Shown: in pieces, positions 33,276 through 44,530 of the stretch | How the letters are laid out: every line of letters starts with the position of its first letter | How positions within the stretch are numbered: position 1 is the first letter of the stretch | Source: Acheta domesticus | Lineage: Eukaryota > Arthropoda > Insecta > Orthoptera > Gryllidae | Length of the DNA: 64,000 bases | Reading direction: 5' to 3' | Assembly: GCA_031308135.1 (NCBI GenBank) | Contig: JAHLJT010000631.1 | Location: forward strand, 158,262,921-158,326,920 | Position numbers and translations under genes: made by a program | Notes under the pieces: model-generated | Told to the model about the DNA's origin: nothing | The model's database searches: none | The model's input: only the letters and a program-made list of their open reading frames with translations

Positions 33276-33773
33276 ATAAGTTTACTATTAGAGAAATGTA
33301 CACGATACCTACTATTGATGAAATATCCCCACCTTTGGCAAATAACACTTATTGTACAGTTCTTGATATACAAGATGTCTTTTACCATATCAAATTAGAT
33401 CCTCAGTTACCTAAGTTTTGCAATTTTCCCACTAACTTTGGCACGTACAGATATTTAAGATCCCTGTTTTTCTTTGAGAATCTGTCAGAATTGTTTCGTA
33501 GGGATGTTGTAGTTATTTTGAAGATATACCTAATGTTACTGTTTATTTTGATGACATTTGTATAGCTACAGAGAAAGAAAACGAAAATGAACGGATTTTG
33601 AAACAAATATTAGAGGTGCTAGAAAGTTAATTATACAATTTTATTTCAATAAATTACAATATTGTCGTGAAATAAAATATTTAGGCGTAGTGTTTTCTCA
33701 AGCAGAAATGAGCTCTGATCCAGAAAAAGTTCAATTATTACTGACTTAAAGAATCCAACAAATAAAACAGTTC
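33272..33773 (+). pseudogene. Ty3/gypsy reverse transcriptase relic, 3' part
   Basis: The reading resumes in the frame of 33272 with LNK, PTIDEI, a TVLDIQDVFYHI palm motif and a FGTYRY block. After a frameshift near 33520 it gives VYFDDI (catalytic aspartates at 33550-33555), then KYLGVVFS- and DPEKV-type blocks in other frames. This is the order of Ty3/gypsy RT. Multiple shifts and stops make it a fossil. The similarity ends near 33773, where a Ty1/copia-like fragment takes over. Confidence 0.8.
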
Positions 33774-33775
33774 CC

Positions 33776-34080
33776 AGTGGCGACTCACTCTGATATACTT
33801 GTATCTCACAGTGTCAGAGTTTCCAGTCAGTACAATAAAAATTTTGGGAAAACTCTTTGGCAAGCAGCAAAAGGGTACTCAGACATTTCAAGGGTACTAT
33901 ATATATTACATACGTATAGTATTATGTAGTATATAGTATTACATATTATATAGTATTACCTACGAACCCGATAAGTAGACTAAAAATATCATTAGATTTG
34001 TCGATGCCGATTGGGCATCATGCTTTCAGGATCTTAGAGCGTTTACAGATAGAATGGGGAATAACAATTTCAGAGAAAAT
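33776..34080 (+). pseudogene. Ty1/copia polyprotein relic (RT to RNase H)
   Basis: Three frames in succession give motifs in the order found downstream of the copia reverse transcriptase: SDILVS...FGKTLWQA (from 33783), SSKRVLRHFKGT (from 33863), and DADWA with QD-R about 110 bp later (from 34003), the last being the RNase H start. An AT-rich microsatellite-like stretch (33895-33960) lies between the second and third. Non-functional. It shares orientation with the gypsy relic but belongs to a different superfamily, so the junction near 33773 is chimeric. Confidence 0.65.
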
Positions 34081-34084
34081 TAAC

Positions 34085-34335
34085 TGAACAGTTTAGGCGC
34101 TAACGTGACCTTCGACAGGCGATCGGTCGGGTAGACAGATGTTTTGTCGTCCATCAAATTTTTTTCCGTATCAATGACCCACAAACATGAATTACGAATC
34201 AACATCTTGTTGTAGGAGATAATTCTACTAGATGTGTGAACAAAATTTACCCACTTTTTCGTTACCAGGGCCCGACAATAAGAGTTTTGTCCAAAATTCT
34301 TATTACATACGTAGGGATGAGAAAGTAAAAGTAAT
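34085..34335 (+). repeat. Dispersed repeat family R2, 3' fragment
   Basis: Shares TTTAGGCGCTAACGTG, a GGTAGACAGATG-type run, a TATCAATGACCCACAAA block, a CCACTTTTTCGTTACC block and GAAAGTAAAA with the copies at 22380-23530 and 57630-58110. Confidence 0.6.
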
Positions 34336-35995
34336 GCAGAGATTCGCAGTAATAGTAGTTGTCTGAAGTACATTATAGCGGATCGTTTCACGTCAAGGGC
34401 ACGTAAATCTGTGTCTGTAATCCACGTGCTTCTGAGGCAACAATCTTATGCAGGGACGAAGGTTCTTGTGAAAATGACGGCTTTAAAAGAGATGCTCCGC
34501 TGGCCGCCGCCTTAGCGCTTTACTAATTTCACCCCTTTCCATTAATCTCTCGCCCTTCATGTTCTCCTCCAGTGGCTCTCAGCCATTTTAATAACCAAGA
34601 ATACCTTTCTTTTGCAATACCAAGCGGTTTAAGCAATTGGATACATTTTTATGTAATGAGTTTCGAAGTTTCTTTCCCTTCACTTAGCCTTTGTTGCGTT
34701 ACATTTTGCTCTTTGTCCTTTTCAGTTCTAGAATTTTCATTTTCTCATAATTACTAAGTCTTTCAAAATATGGTTTTATTATTTTCTTTCAATCGTTGCA
34801 AAAACTTTTATTGTAAAACTCAACACAATAATACAATTCAGAAAGTGGAAAAGTTAGTTGAAGTTTCGTATTGATTTTACACCGTGTTCTTCATAAATCC
34901 TCAATAAAAACTGGCGCAGTTTGTTGCATTCTCAATTCTTACAAATTCTCGGATTTATGACTTTTTCAGAGGAAAATATTAGATACACTTAAGGTAACGA
35001 GTGGCAATTCCAAATCATATTATTGAAATTATTTTTGAATGACACTAATGTGGTGCATATTTGAAGAGAAACGTCTCAGGAAATTATGCTATTTAGTAAA
35101 TGATAATGAGAAAATTAAATGTCTCCCTGACGACTTTTATTTTACAATTTCTTATTTGCCATTAAACTATAATAAATATTTCATTATTCCGAATAGCACA
35201 GTCCATTTTTCTTCTATAAGACTTGAGAAAATAAGTGCATTCCCGAGGTTTTGCCTAAAGTGAACTTCGTATAATTGATTCGCTTATGAATAAGAAAAGA
35301 GTTTTATTTTCACTCTCAGATATACCTAAGAATGAATTAACTTCTCAAAAGTAGCACTCTTAAACAAATTAAGGTCAGTTGTCTGTGCGAAGAAGGATGG
35401 GCTGAAGAAAACAATTTGGGAAAACATAGGTTTATAAGAAATAAGATGAATAATTTAAAATGCGTATTATTATGATTAGAAAGACTCTTGTGCTTTAAAC
35501 GAAATACAAATAAAAATGAAAGAATTCAAAAGAAGAACAAATGATAATAGAGGTCTTGTTTCTCAGTTTTAATGCAGATCAGATTGCTCTTCCGAGGACA
35601 TGACTGATTGTAGGTTAAGCCTCAAAGCAAAGGAAGATAATAAACATGTTCTCTGCCGTAAGGTGTGCGTGCAGGGATGATGATAAATGCCTGTGTCGGT
35701 TAAATTGGTAATTTAAGACCCTGACCCAGACACTTCTGCTAAAAAATTAAACAATTCCGACGCATACTTTTATTGGTAAAAATGTGATCAACGTCTATCA
35801 AAACTTTTGATTATAGGAATAAAAATATCTAGCGTTACTAATTGGTTAAAAATTACTAATTGGACAACAGAAGCAAATTCTTGTAGTGGAAATTTCTAAT
35901 TTTATTTCGATTATTTATAAGGCTCATATACGAACGTACACGAAGCTGTGTACACGAGATAAGGAATGTCTTTTTAATTTATATTATATATATAT

Positions 35996-36029
<34 letters not shown>

Positions 36030-37300
36030 ATATATATTTCACTTACATCGTAAAGAATCACACGCATGCGATCAGACACCTACTTATTGTATTCCCCTAC
36101 TTATTTTCATCTAATTCATTTCAGTTGATTTCCAACAGAAGTTGCTCAAACCACACCTAAGAACGTATTTCTCCCAGTTGGAAGGAGGGAGAGGCGCCAA
36201 TCTCTTTCTGTGAGGAAGGGCTGAGACTATGACGGCTCAAGGTCAAGCTGAAATGCGGAAATAAAAGCGTAACACGTCAAAAGTATTTTGAGTATTAAAT
36301 GTGACATTTTTATTCGAAGATACTAATTGTAAAAGTGACATTTTATTATGGGAGAACGAAAGTGGCGTAATACTACAAGCAAAATATCAGATTTTCTATA
36401 GTTCACTTTTTCACTATTTTTTAGACAGTCTTATTACTTTTATTTTATTTTAATTCGATTCAACAATTGAACAATAGTTCCGCAGTAGCTGATGCGATCA
36501 TACGGAAGTATTTTGTTTTCTTTCTTGTATTCACAATATTATCTGAACGTTTGAGCATAGTCTCACTTTTAATACTGGTGCTAACAACTGAACTTTTAGC
36601 ACGCTGTGCATGCCCTAATGTAACTGCTTTACTAGTGGATGCATAAAAATTAAATTACTGTGGGGAGGAAACACATGTAACCCTAGTGTAGAAAGTATCG
36701 TTAATTTTCTAGGGGAAGCCTCCAAGTACAAGCGGTTAAATGTCGATTTTATTCATATTTTAACGATTTTGATACATTAAGAAATTGATACAACTAGTAA
36801 GATATATGTGTATTCATTTAACCAAAAAACATTAGACAATTTCTGTCTCTCTACACGAAAAAAAAAACAATTTTCTTACAGCAAAATGTGTATTTTGTGT
36901 CAAAACCTATTCCATTTTAGTTGTAAATAAAGTCTGACTATATCTTCATGAAGTAGTAATGAATTAAACTATTTCGTACTAAAACTTAAAAAATAAAAAT
37001 ATTTCCAAAATATATTGTAAAGTTTTAGTTTTGCAGAGAATGTCCTTTATTTTTATACTTTAGAGAGATGGTGTAATAACTCAAATTTTAACTAACACTT
37101 AAGATATTGCATCATATTTTGATCAAGCACCATTAACACTATCAATGATTTCCAGCTTCCTACAAACATTAAACCTATGAAAATGCAACCCTCATTAGTG
37201 GACCTCTCACTCCTGGTATGTTCTGTGACCAACAAAACATCAGGAGACGTGACTCAGGACATAAACTGATGTCGCTGCAGTGCCTCTTATCTTCACTCTA
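34335..37300. other. Mostly AT-rich DNA, no gene
   Basis: A GC-balanced patch at about 34470-34570 may be regulatory. A TA-rich microsatellite lies at 35978-36038. A patch near 36120-36260 is GC-balanced. A 74-codon ORF at 35039-35263 is not recognised. The rest shows nothing. Confidence 0.45.
35978..36038. repeat. (TA)n microsatellite, interrupted
   Basis: Alternating TA broken by AATAT-type steps at about 36006 and 36029. Confidence 0.95.
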
Positions 37301-37676
37301 ATCCCAGCGGTGGCAGGATTTTCGGCACTAGCTATATAGCCAGGAGAATGCCGGAGCATAATAAACTAACAACGATGGGAGCGCGATCTCTCTTTCCCAT
37401 TCCTTGGCGTATCCTCACCCCTTACTTACACCCACTTATACTTTACGTTCACTACACTAACATACATGCCGGGAGACCGGACGGAAGTTTAGAACTTGTC
37501 CTGGCTGAGAGGGAGATACCTGTGGATATTTGAAAAAAACCGCTAGCCGATAGGTCAGCACCGGATCTCATCCATTCAGCGAAGATCACCGTCCGCTCCC
37601 GAGGAAATCATACGTACTACACTTACAGGACTATTTCCTTTACAGTTTACGCGCCCGGAATAATTAATCAATCAAT
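37301..37676 (-). repeat. Dispersed repeat family R1, inverted copy
   Basis: Read on the minus strand it starts TGATTGATTAATTATTCCGG and GCGCGTAAACTG, continues with a CTCGGGAGCGGACG block and a GAGATCCGGTGCTGACC block, and ends CTAGTGCCGAAAATCC then CCGCTGGGAT. This matches the plus-strand copies near 18472 and 55330. Confidence 0.7.
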
Positions 37677-38148
37677 GAAAACCAAAAAATAACTTGGGAG
37701 AAACTGGTTAGCTCTAACTCCTCTGCAACGCACGATGCCTCGAGAGAGATCGCCACCGGGGAGTGACTCTCGAGGTGGCCGCAGCGTCGAGGCGCAGGGC
37801 ATCCGATTATTTATCGCGAATGTTTCTGTTCGTAAACTCGCCTGGGGAATTGCCTTGCGAAAGAGCAGACTTACTCCGCACATAAGATATTCCCCTGAGC
37901 CAGAGGCCCGCCTCGGGCGATGGAATAGTTGGTTCATACTCGTATACCACAATTAGACTGATCTCGGTTAAGCCGGTAAACTGAATGTAACGCGGGCGCC
38001 GCTATATTGTAAGTAATGGCCCTCGTTCCTGGTCGGCGTTATGGCGGCGCGGGCTCTGCCACAGAGCCTCCCCCTCCCCTCCCCCGCGCGCCTTTGCCCC
38101 CAGCCACGCCCACCCGCCCCTGCGCGCAGGCTCCGCATCTCAGCCATC
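37676..38148. other. GC-balanced to CpG-rich block
   Basis: GC-balanced from 37690 to 37980 and CpG-rich at 38000-38130. ORFs on both strands (under 95 codons) have no recognised domain. Confidence 0.4.
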
Positions 38149-38309
38149 TAAAGCTAGCAGCGCCAAAAACCAATCTCAACCAAACTATATCCAAAATTTT
38201 AGGCTAATTTTAGGCTAATTAAATGCTCTATTCCCGAATTTTAGGCTCCTCTGGATTTCCGAAAATCGTGGGCGCTGCTAGCTTTAGGTCTAAAGCTAGC
38301 AGCGCCCAC
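38148..38309. mobile_element. Short element with CTAAAGCTAGCAGCGCC terminal repeats
   Basis: CTAAAGCTAGCAGCGCC at 38148-38164 and its reverse complement at 38271-38287 bound a 140 bp unit with no ORF. Two bases later the same terminal sequence restarts at 38290, forming a 20-bp-arm palindrome (38268-38309). The second copy opens the satellite-bearing sequence to the right. It looks like MITE-type ends in head-to-head arrangement. Confidence 0.7.
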
Positions 38310-38329
38310 CCAGAATCTATCTCAAATCA

Positions 38330-39017
38330 ATTGTAAAATCTGAAACCAGCCCAAAATTTAAGAATAATTTTAGGCTCTTGGAAAAAAAATATCCCCGTCT
38401 TCAAATTCCAAAAATCAGGGCTGGACAGAAACCGAAACAAATAAACATTCGTTCTAGGGGCGAAATAAACACAAAATTCACAAAAACCTTAGGAAAAATC
38501 TGAAAACCCTCCAAAAGTTAAGAAAATTTAGGCTCTTGGAAAAAAATCAACCCCGCCTTAAAATTTTAAAAAATCAGGGCTCTACAAAGCGAAACAATTA
38601 ACATTGGTTCTTACGGGTGAAATAAACACCAAAATCAAAAAACTTAGGAAAAAATATGAAACCCCTCCCAAAAGTTAAGAATACTTTTAGGCTCTTGGAA
38701 AAAAATATCCCAGCCTTAATATTCCAAAACCAGGGCTGTACAAAGCGAACAATTAACATTGTTATTACGGGTGAAATAACACCAAAATCCAAAAAACCTT
38801 AGGAAAAATCTGAAACCCCTCCCAAAAGTTAAGAATAATTTGGCTCTTGGAAAAAAAAACATCCCGCCTTCAAATTCCTAAAAAATCAGGGCTGTACAAA
38901 ACGAAACAATTAACATTGGTTCTTACGGGTGAAATACAACAAAATCAAAAAACATAGGAAAAATCTGAAACCCGTCCCAAAAGTTAAGAATAATTTTAGG
39001 CTCTTGGAAAAAAATCA
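38330..39017 (+). repeat. Satellite array, ~155 bp monomer, running into the gap
   Basis: Block GGCTCTTGG recurs at 38373, 38531, 38690, 38842 and 38999 (spacings 158, 159, 152 and 157). Around it AAGTTAAGAATAATTTTAGG, CAGGGCTGTACAAAGCGAAA and AACATTGGTTCTTACGGGTG recur in order. Monomers differ by substitutions and small indels. The array is cut by the run of Ns, and no further monomer is seen just after it. Confidence 0.9.
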
Positions 39018-40017
39018 NNNNNNNNNNNNNNNNNNNNNNNNNNNNNNNNNNNNNNNNNNNNNNNNNNNNNNNNNNNNNNNNNNNNNNNNNNNNNNNNNNN
39101 NNNNNNNNNNNNNNNNNNNNNNNNNNNNNNNNNNNNNNNNNNNNNNNNNNNNNNNNNNNNNNNNNNNNNNNNNNNNNNNNNNNNNNNNNNNNNNNNNNNN
39201 NNNNNNNNNNNNNNNNNNNNNNNNNNNNNNNNNNNNNNNNNNNNNNNNNNNNNNNNNNNNNNNNNNNNNNNNNNNNNNNNNNNNNNNNNNNNNNNNNNNN
39301 NNNNNNNNNNNNNNNNNNNNNNNNNNNNNNNNNNNNNNNNNNNNNNNNNNNNNNNNNNNNNNNNNNNNNNNNNNNNNNNNNNNNNNNNNNNNNNNNNNNN
39401 NNNNNNNNNNNNNNNNNNNNNNNNNNNNNNNNNNNNNNNNNNNNNNNNNNNNNNNNNNNNNNNNNNNNNNNNNNNNNNNNNNNNNNNNNNNNNNNNNNNN
39501 NNNNNNNNNNNNNNNNNNNNNNNNNNNNNNNNNNNNNNNNNNNNNNNNNNNNNNNNNNNNNNNNNNNNNNNNNNNNNNNNNNNNNNNNNNNNNNNNNNNN
39601 NNNNNNNNNNNNNNNNNNNNNNNNNNNNNNNNNNNNNNNNNNNNNNNNNNNNNNNNNNNNNNNNNNNNNNNNNNNNNNNNNNNNNNNNNNNNNNNNNNNN
39701 NNNNNNNNNNNNNNNNNNNNNNNNNNNNNNNNNNNNNNNNNNNNNNNNNNNNNNNNNNNNNNNNNNNNNNNNNNNNNNNNNNNNNNNNNNNNNNNNNNNN
39801 NNNNNNNNNNNNNNNNNNNNNNNNNNNNNNNNNNNNNNNNNNNNNNNNNNNNNNNNNNNNNNNNNNNNNNNNNNNNNNNNNNNNNNNNNNNNNNNNNNNN
39901 NNNNNNNNNNNNNNNNNNNNNNNNNNNNNNNNNNNNNNNNNNNNNNNNNNNNNNNNNNNNNNNNNNNNNNNNNNNNNNNNNNNNNNNNNNNNNNNNNNNN
40001 NNNNNNNNNNNNNNNNN
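39018..40017. other. Assembly gap, exactly 1000 N
   Basis: Exactly 1000 Ns, so a placeholder length rather than a measured one. ORFs that appear to cross it are meaningless. Since the satellite enters from the left, the gap is probably unresolved tandem repeat. Confidence 0.99.
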
Positions 40018-40570
40018 GAGGAACCTGACGGCAAACGTAAAATGGTTAACGAGATATATAAAAATTAAATGTAATTGAAAGAAAACATTCGTTAATTGAA
40101 CGGAAGAGATTCAAGAAAAGATGTCCCATGTATTTTTAGGTTCTAATGTACTCTTCTGATCAAACATGATGAAAGAAGAACTATTTAGAATTCATTATAG
40201 GAGAAAAGTTAGGTAACAATAAATACGTTTTAATATTAATAATTGTTTGCACTTTAGTGGATCAGGACGCTCAAGACATTACGGCTCTCTCAGTAATCCG
40301 CCTTCCCTCCTTATCTCAAATCTCTTGCCCCTCTGTTCTTCTCTGTCTATTTCGATTCCACCTTCTCGGCTGCTGGAGATGGCCCGTGGACCCTTCCCCC
40401 TCAGTCTTTTTCGTACGTAGTATTGCCGCGATACTCTATAAGACCCACCTCGGCGACACAGAGTCGTTTTGGTGGTGGAATTTAGTGTCTGAAAGGGTAC
40501 GAAATAGGTTTAGAGGGACGATACATAATGATTGGATCAGTCCACATGTCAAAACACACAACATCCAAGC
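40018..40570. other. Non-repetitive spacer, no gene
   Basis: AT-rich at first, then GC-balanced from about 40255. A 158-codon plus-strand ORF (40257-40733) runs on into the SINE below, which argues against it being a gene. Confidence 0.4.
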
Positions 40571-40806
40571 TTCCTGCGGGATTCGAACCACAAACCCGGG
40601 CGTACTTAGGTGCAACTATCCTAAGCCGAGTCGAAATATAATGGTTGAAGGTGACACATGGTGCTTGGGACACTCCACCATGCCACGGCACACAGGCCCG
40701 GGGTCTTCACATGCACCTGGGCTGCTTGCCTGAGGCGAGTCTCGAACCCGTGACCTTTCGAGCCGAAGACCACCATGGCGCTTCCGCAATCTCGGCTACC
40801 CTGGTA
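40570..40806 (-). mobile_element. Dimeric tRNA-derived SINE
   Basis: On the minus strand two tRNA-like units lie in tandem. The first (about 40806-40733) reads GGTAGCCGAGATTGCGG (A-box-like) then GGTTCGAGACTCG (B-box-like), with the longer spacing of a class II tRNA such as Leu or Ser. The second (about 40632-40577) reads TTAGGATAGTTGC then GGTTCGAATCC. These are internal RNA polymerase III promoter elements. Acceptor stems do not pair well, so these are not working tRNA genes. No poly-A or LINE-like tail was identified. Confidence 0.6.
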
Positions 40807-41320
40807 AACTGAAATGCTAAAAAATGGATCACATGGAATCAACCATATCATTTCACCCAAATGTATCATATAATGTATTAATTATTTCCATGAATTATTT
40901 TCCATCTCTCACATCATTCGAAATAAACCATCAAAACTTCTATAGCGTGGGGACTAAGGTTAGAGGATAATGGTGTAATGCAGTTTAATGTAATATTTCG
41001 GTTTCAAGAAAATGGATAATTGCAACAGGAATAAATATCTACATCTTGATGTGGGATACTACATGGGTTTTCGTGACTTGTAGAGAGAATATTCTCTGCT
41101 ATATACTTGCATGGCCTATTTAATACGGTAACTCTGTGAGCATAGCTTAACCAAAATTTTACAAATGGATCGAAACTACTACGCTTTGATCATAGAAAAA
41201 ATGAACAATGCAGTTTAACCAAACAGCTTCTATGGATTACGAGCAAAATAACGGAGGGGAATCTCTGGGATTCTACGATCCCCTAGTGTCCATAAATACC
41301 TGCGTTCTTTATTACGGTGA
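40806..41320. other. AT-rich DNA, nothing recognised
   Basis: AT-rich spacer; no gene seen. Confidence 0.5.
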
Positions 41321-41530
41321 ACTGGTGGCAGCTTGGGCGCGCTTTGTTATTCACTTAACCCAGTTTCGAACTAAACGACTGCTCCTCCGCCCTCCCGCCC
41401 GGCTCCTCACCGCCTCGGTCGATTCGCTTGCGCCTGCGAGGGGCGGGGTCGAAGGCCTCGCCCCCGCGCCGCCTCCGCGCCGCCCCCTCCCTGCTCAAGG
41501 GTGACCTTTGCAATTGCACCACCGTCACAC
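41320..41530. other. Small CpG-rich island
   Basis: GC-rich block of about 200 bp. The plus- and minus-strand ORFs through it are compositional. Confidence 0.45.
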
Positions 41531-41724
41531 GTGATCTTTTGGTAATTAATCCCGTATATGCGTTGTGGAAGGATGGTTCTTAATTCGCGTGTCTTCGCTA
41601 CTACGCGACAATGTCTATGATTCACCGCAGGACAATGGATTATGAACTCGTATTTCCTTCCTCCTATTGCGTTACTAGTAAACTAAACATCAGGCTGTTA
41701 TATACATTGTAGCTGCTCACCAAC

Positions 41725-41965
41725 GCCTTTGAAGACCACGCGTATGGAGCGTGTAGGGGCGGATGGCCATTCCGAGCTTAAGAGGTAATGAGGAAAGAAG
41801 GATCGCCCTTGTTGGTGGTACTTCTTGAACTTTCACCTGGAGCTGACCGGAGAAAACCACAGAAGCCACCGAATTAAGCAGCTAGACTCATGAGTTCCTT
41901 TGACATTGTTACTTTGCTAATGTAGATGATCTGGCTGCATTTAAATTCGAACTCAGGATCTTCGC
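41725..41965 (+). repeat. Dispersed repeat family R1, diverged fragment
   Basis: Aligns with the middle and 3' part of R1: GTAGGGGCGGA, a GGAAAGAAGGATCG block, ACTTTCACCTGG in place of ACATTCGCCTGG, and CCGGAGAAAACCAC. A B-box-like TTCGAA at about 41947 follows. Confidence 0.5.
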
Positions 41966-43424
41966 GTCTACTGTTTGTTTCGTAGACTTACATCTTAAAT
42001 ACACAAAATACACTGTCTCACATATACACGTTCATATAAATGTGATAATAAACATATTTTTCTCAATATTAGCGTATTGGATATGTTATAACCAAAGAAA
42101 TGTTTAAAATTTAGAGGTTATTATTTAATAATAATTCATAATAAATATTTAAATACTAGAAACATAGTATGTATTAAGATTGATAACACTAGCCTGCGAA
42201 TTGAAACTTTTTGTTTGCTGCCTAAAGTAAAAAACGTGATTTTCTATAATGTCCATGTGCTGAATTCGAATTTTTAGTCAGTTTACTTCTATCATGTAAG
42301 GTTTTCTTGCAAAATCACTTTACATGTATTGTTAAGTCTTAATACATACGCGAATTTCTTCACATACGTTTTCATAATACTTTTTCATTTTGAAGAAAAA
42401 CAATATTTCATATAAACAACTTGCTGAAATTAATGTGTGTGGTTGTGAATACACGCCACTACTGTGTTTTTTTTGCCTTATTTTGTCTTTTCTTCACTAA
42501 TGGTAACACAAATTTTCCAAGACTCAAAGCGCTGTTGTATACTCGGGCGGTCATCAGTGTGATTTGCATACAGCGAGTGCACTGCAATCCTATCGGCGTG
42601 CTCACTGGCTAAAGTCTGGAAAGCCTAATATCGGGAGGGATCGCGGTGCCACACGAGATACAAGGCTGTCGTTATTTGCACTCTCAATTCAATTAATTAT
42701 CAAATTTACATTTTTTCAGTTACTACTTAAAAACAATTAACATTTATTCAGAAATACAAAAAAATATTCTTATAGATTGGACACCCTGCGAGCAAAATAT
42801 ACTAAACGTTACAGAGGAAGAAAAAATGTCAAGAAACTGTTGTGCAAAAAACAAAGTGTTTCTCAGCAAACAGTAAGAATAATTTTTTTCATCTAATTGA
42901 GATGTGTTATTTTACTAGCCGAAAAGACTCAGCAGTGTACAGATTACTGCTAGAGTAGTGGCTACACGCAGACGAATGTGGTGCGCAAAGTGTATACCTC
43001 AATGAGCATTAATGTGTTAATCGTGTGCGAAGTGGGGGGGGGTGTCCTATTAGGCCAGATGGACGGGAAGTTGACTGGTCCCGGAGGAAGGAAGGAGAAG
43101 GTAGAACAGTTTGTATGAGTTGGACATGTTATATTAGATACGGATATATTATATATTTTCGGAAACTGATGGGATAAGAAGCATCTGATGGATTCAATTG
43201 TTTTGTGTGAATCATAGGGCTTTAAGTAAAAGTCTTAAATATTTATTTTTGCGCCGTGTGGAGCATTTGTTATTTTGGGGCTATATCTCGCCAATCCTGG
43301 CAAATATAGATCATGATAGATGCAAACGTAAATACTAAACAGTTCAATCGTTATCAGTTCAAATTAAGTGTATTTCTTAGCATTTACTTCATTTACAAAG
43401 AGGAATTTCTCTTTGGAATCTTAA
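41965..43424. other. AT-rich DNA, nothing firm
   Basis: AT-rich, with a GC-balanced patch at about 42540-42670. No gene or clear repeat. Confidence 0.45.
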
Positions 43425-44530
43425 TACGAGGGTCACTCCAAACGTTTTGAGAATACTGTATTTAAAATCGATATAACAAGTTCTTACCTTCACATCTTCT
43501 CGAAGTGCTCTCTACCACACTCTATGCAACTTTTCATCCGATTAAACCAATTATCAAATGACGATCGCCACACTTCTTTAGAGATACTGCGAATCTGATC
43601 TTCATATGCAGTCACTGCAGCCTGAGCTGACTCGAAACGATGACCTCGAATTTTTTCTGTACCCTCTTGTAGTGACTGTCTTTTGTCCTCGAGTGGCACT
43701 GTCACAATATGGCCACTGGCAGGGAAGAAAGAACAAATCATCATTTTGCCAACGCTTCTGGGTTTTCTCATTTTCGTTGGAGGATTTTCATCTGGGAAGA
43801 CCCACACTGATGGACTGCCGTTTCATTTCTGGATCAAATTGATAAATCCAACTTTCATCACCCGTCACGATGTTAAAAATGTTTTTTGATCTTCTTCCAT
43901 TGAACCTATCCAGGGTCTCACGACACCAATCCACTCGCGCCTTTTTTTGTCCATTTGGACAGATTGTGAGGGATCCAGCGACAACACAGCTTCCTAACGT
44001 GAAGCTTTTCTTTCAGGATCTGTCTCACTGCTGCTGATCCAATATTTAAAGCTTCCTGAATCTGAGCATATGTACAACGAGGGTCTTCCCTTAGCAAATG
44101 TTCCACTTTCAGCACATTTTCATCATTCCATTTGTTGCTCTGCGTTGGGCCTGCCAGAATGGTCTTTCATCTTCCAGAGAGTCCCTTCCCCTCTTGAATT
44201 CGGCAAACCATCGATAGACAGTGGCTTGTGAAGGGCAACCATTGCCAAACGCACGCTGTAATCTCCCGAGAGCATGATTTCTTATCTAAGCCAACTTTAA
44301 AGTCATGCAAAATCATAGCTCTGAAATGCTCTCTCTTTAGGCCCATCGTTACCTGGCAGAGGAACAACTACTAATAGAACACAATAGCCCTACTAAGTTA
44401 ATAAATTACCCGAGCGTGTTCAACTTGCGTGAGATTCTTACTAAAAGTTCCACCTACAATGGAAATAGTTTCATTGTTGCTGAGTAACTCATTCTTGCTC
44501 ATTCTCAAACCTTTTGGAGTGACCTTCGTA
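43425..44530 (-). mobile_element. Internally deleted mariner-family transposon
   Basis: TA at 43425-43426 and 44529-44530 flanks a 1102 bp element. The left end (CGAGGGTCACTCCAAACG) and the reversed right end (CGAAGGTCACTCCAAAAG) form terminal inverted repeats that match at about 25 of 28 positions. The Tc1/mariner family inserts at TA and duplicates it. Transposase remnants inside lie on the minus strand. Typical mariners are about 1.3 kb, so roughly 200 bp are missing, in agreement with the deletion seen in the transposase. Confidence 0.93.
43490..44346 (-). pseudogene. Mariner transposase pseudogene
   Basis: A start at 44346 gives MGLKREHFR. After a frameshift comes the helix-turn-helix region with YRWFAEFKRGR and, after another shift, LKVEHLLREDPRCTY and RWIPHNL (44115-43918 segment), a mariner hallmark. 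Then TGDESWIYQFDPE carries the first catalytic aspartate (codon 43859-43857). After one more frame change come WVFPDENPP and SGHIVTVPLEDKR. The text then jumps to RGHRFES and the C-terminal FDNWFNRMKSCI and HFEKM (stop at 43490). The HDN and YSPDLAP-type blocks with the second and third catalytic aspartates of DD34D are deleted near 43680. The enzyme is inactive, though the ends might still be mobilised in trans. Confidence 0.92.

Noticed and set aside
38330..39017. CRISPR array
   Set aside because: Monomers are ~155 bp and contiguous without unique spacers; the context is eukaryotic satellite DNA.
38929..40068. 379- and 339-codon ORFs
   Set aside because: They consist almost entirely of N from the 1000-base assembly gap.
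40577..40806. Functional tRNA genes
   Set aside because: A- and B-box-like blocks are present but acceptor and anticodon stems do not pair convincingly; two unlike units in tandem fit a SINE.
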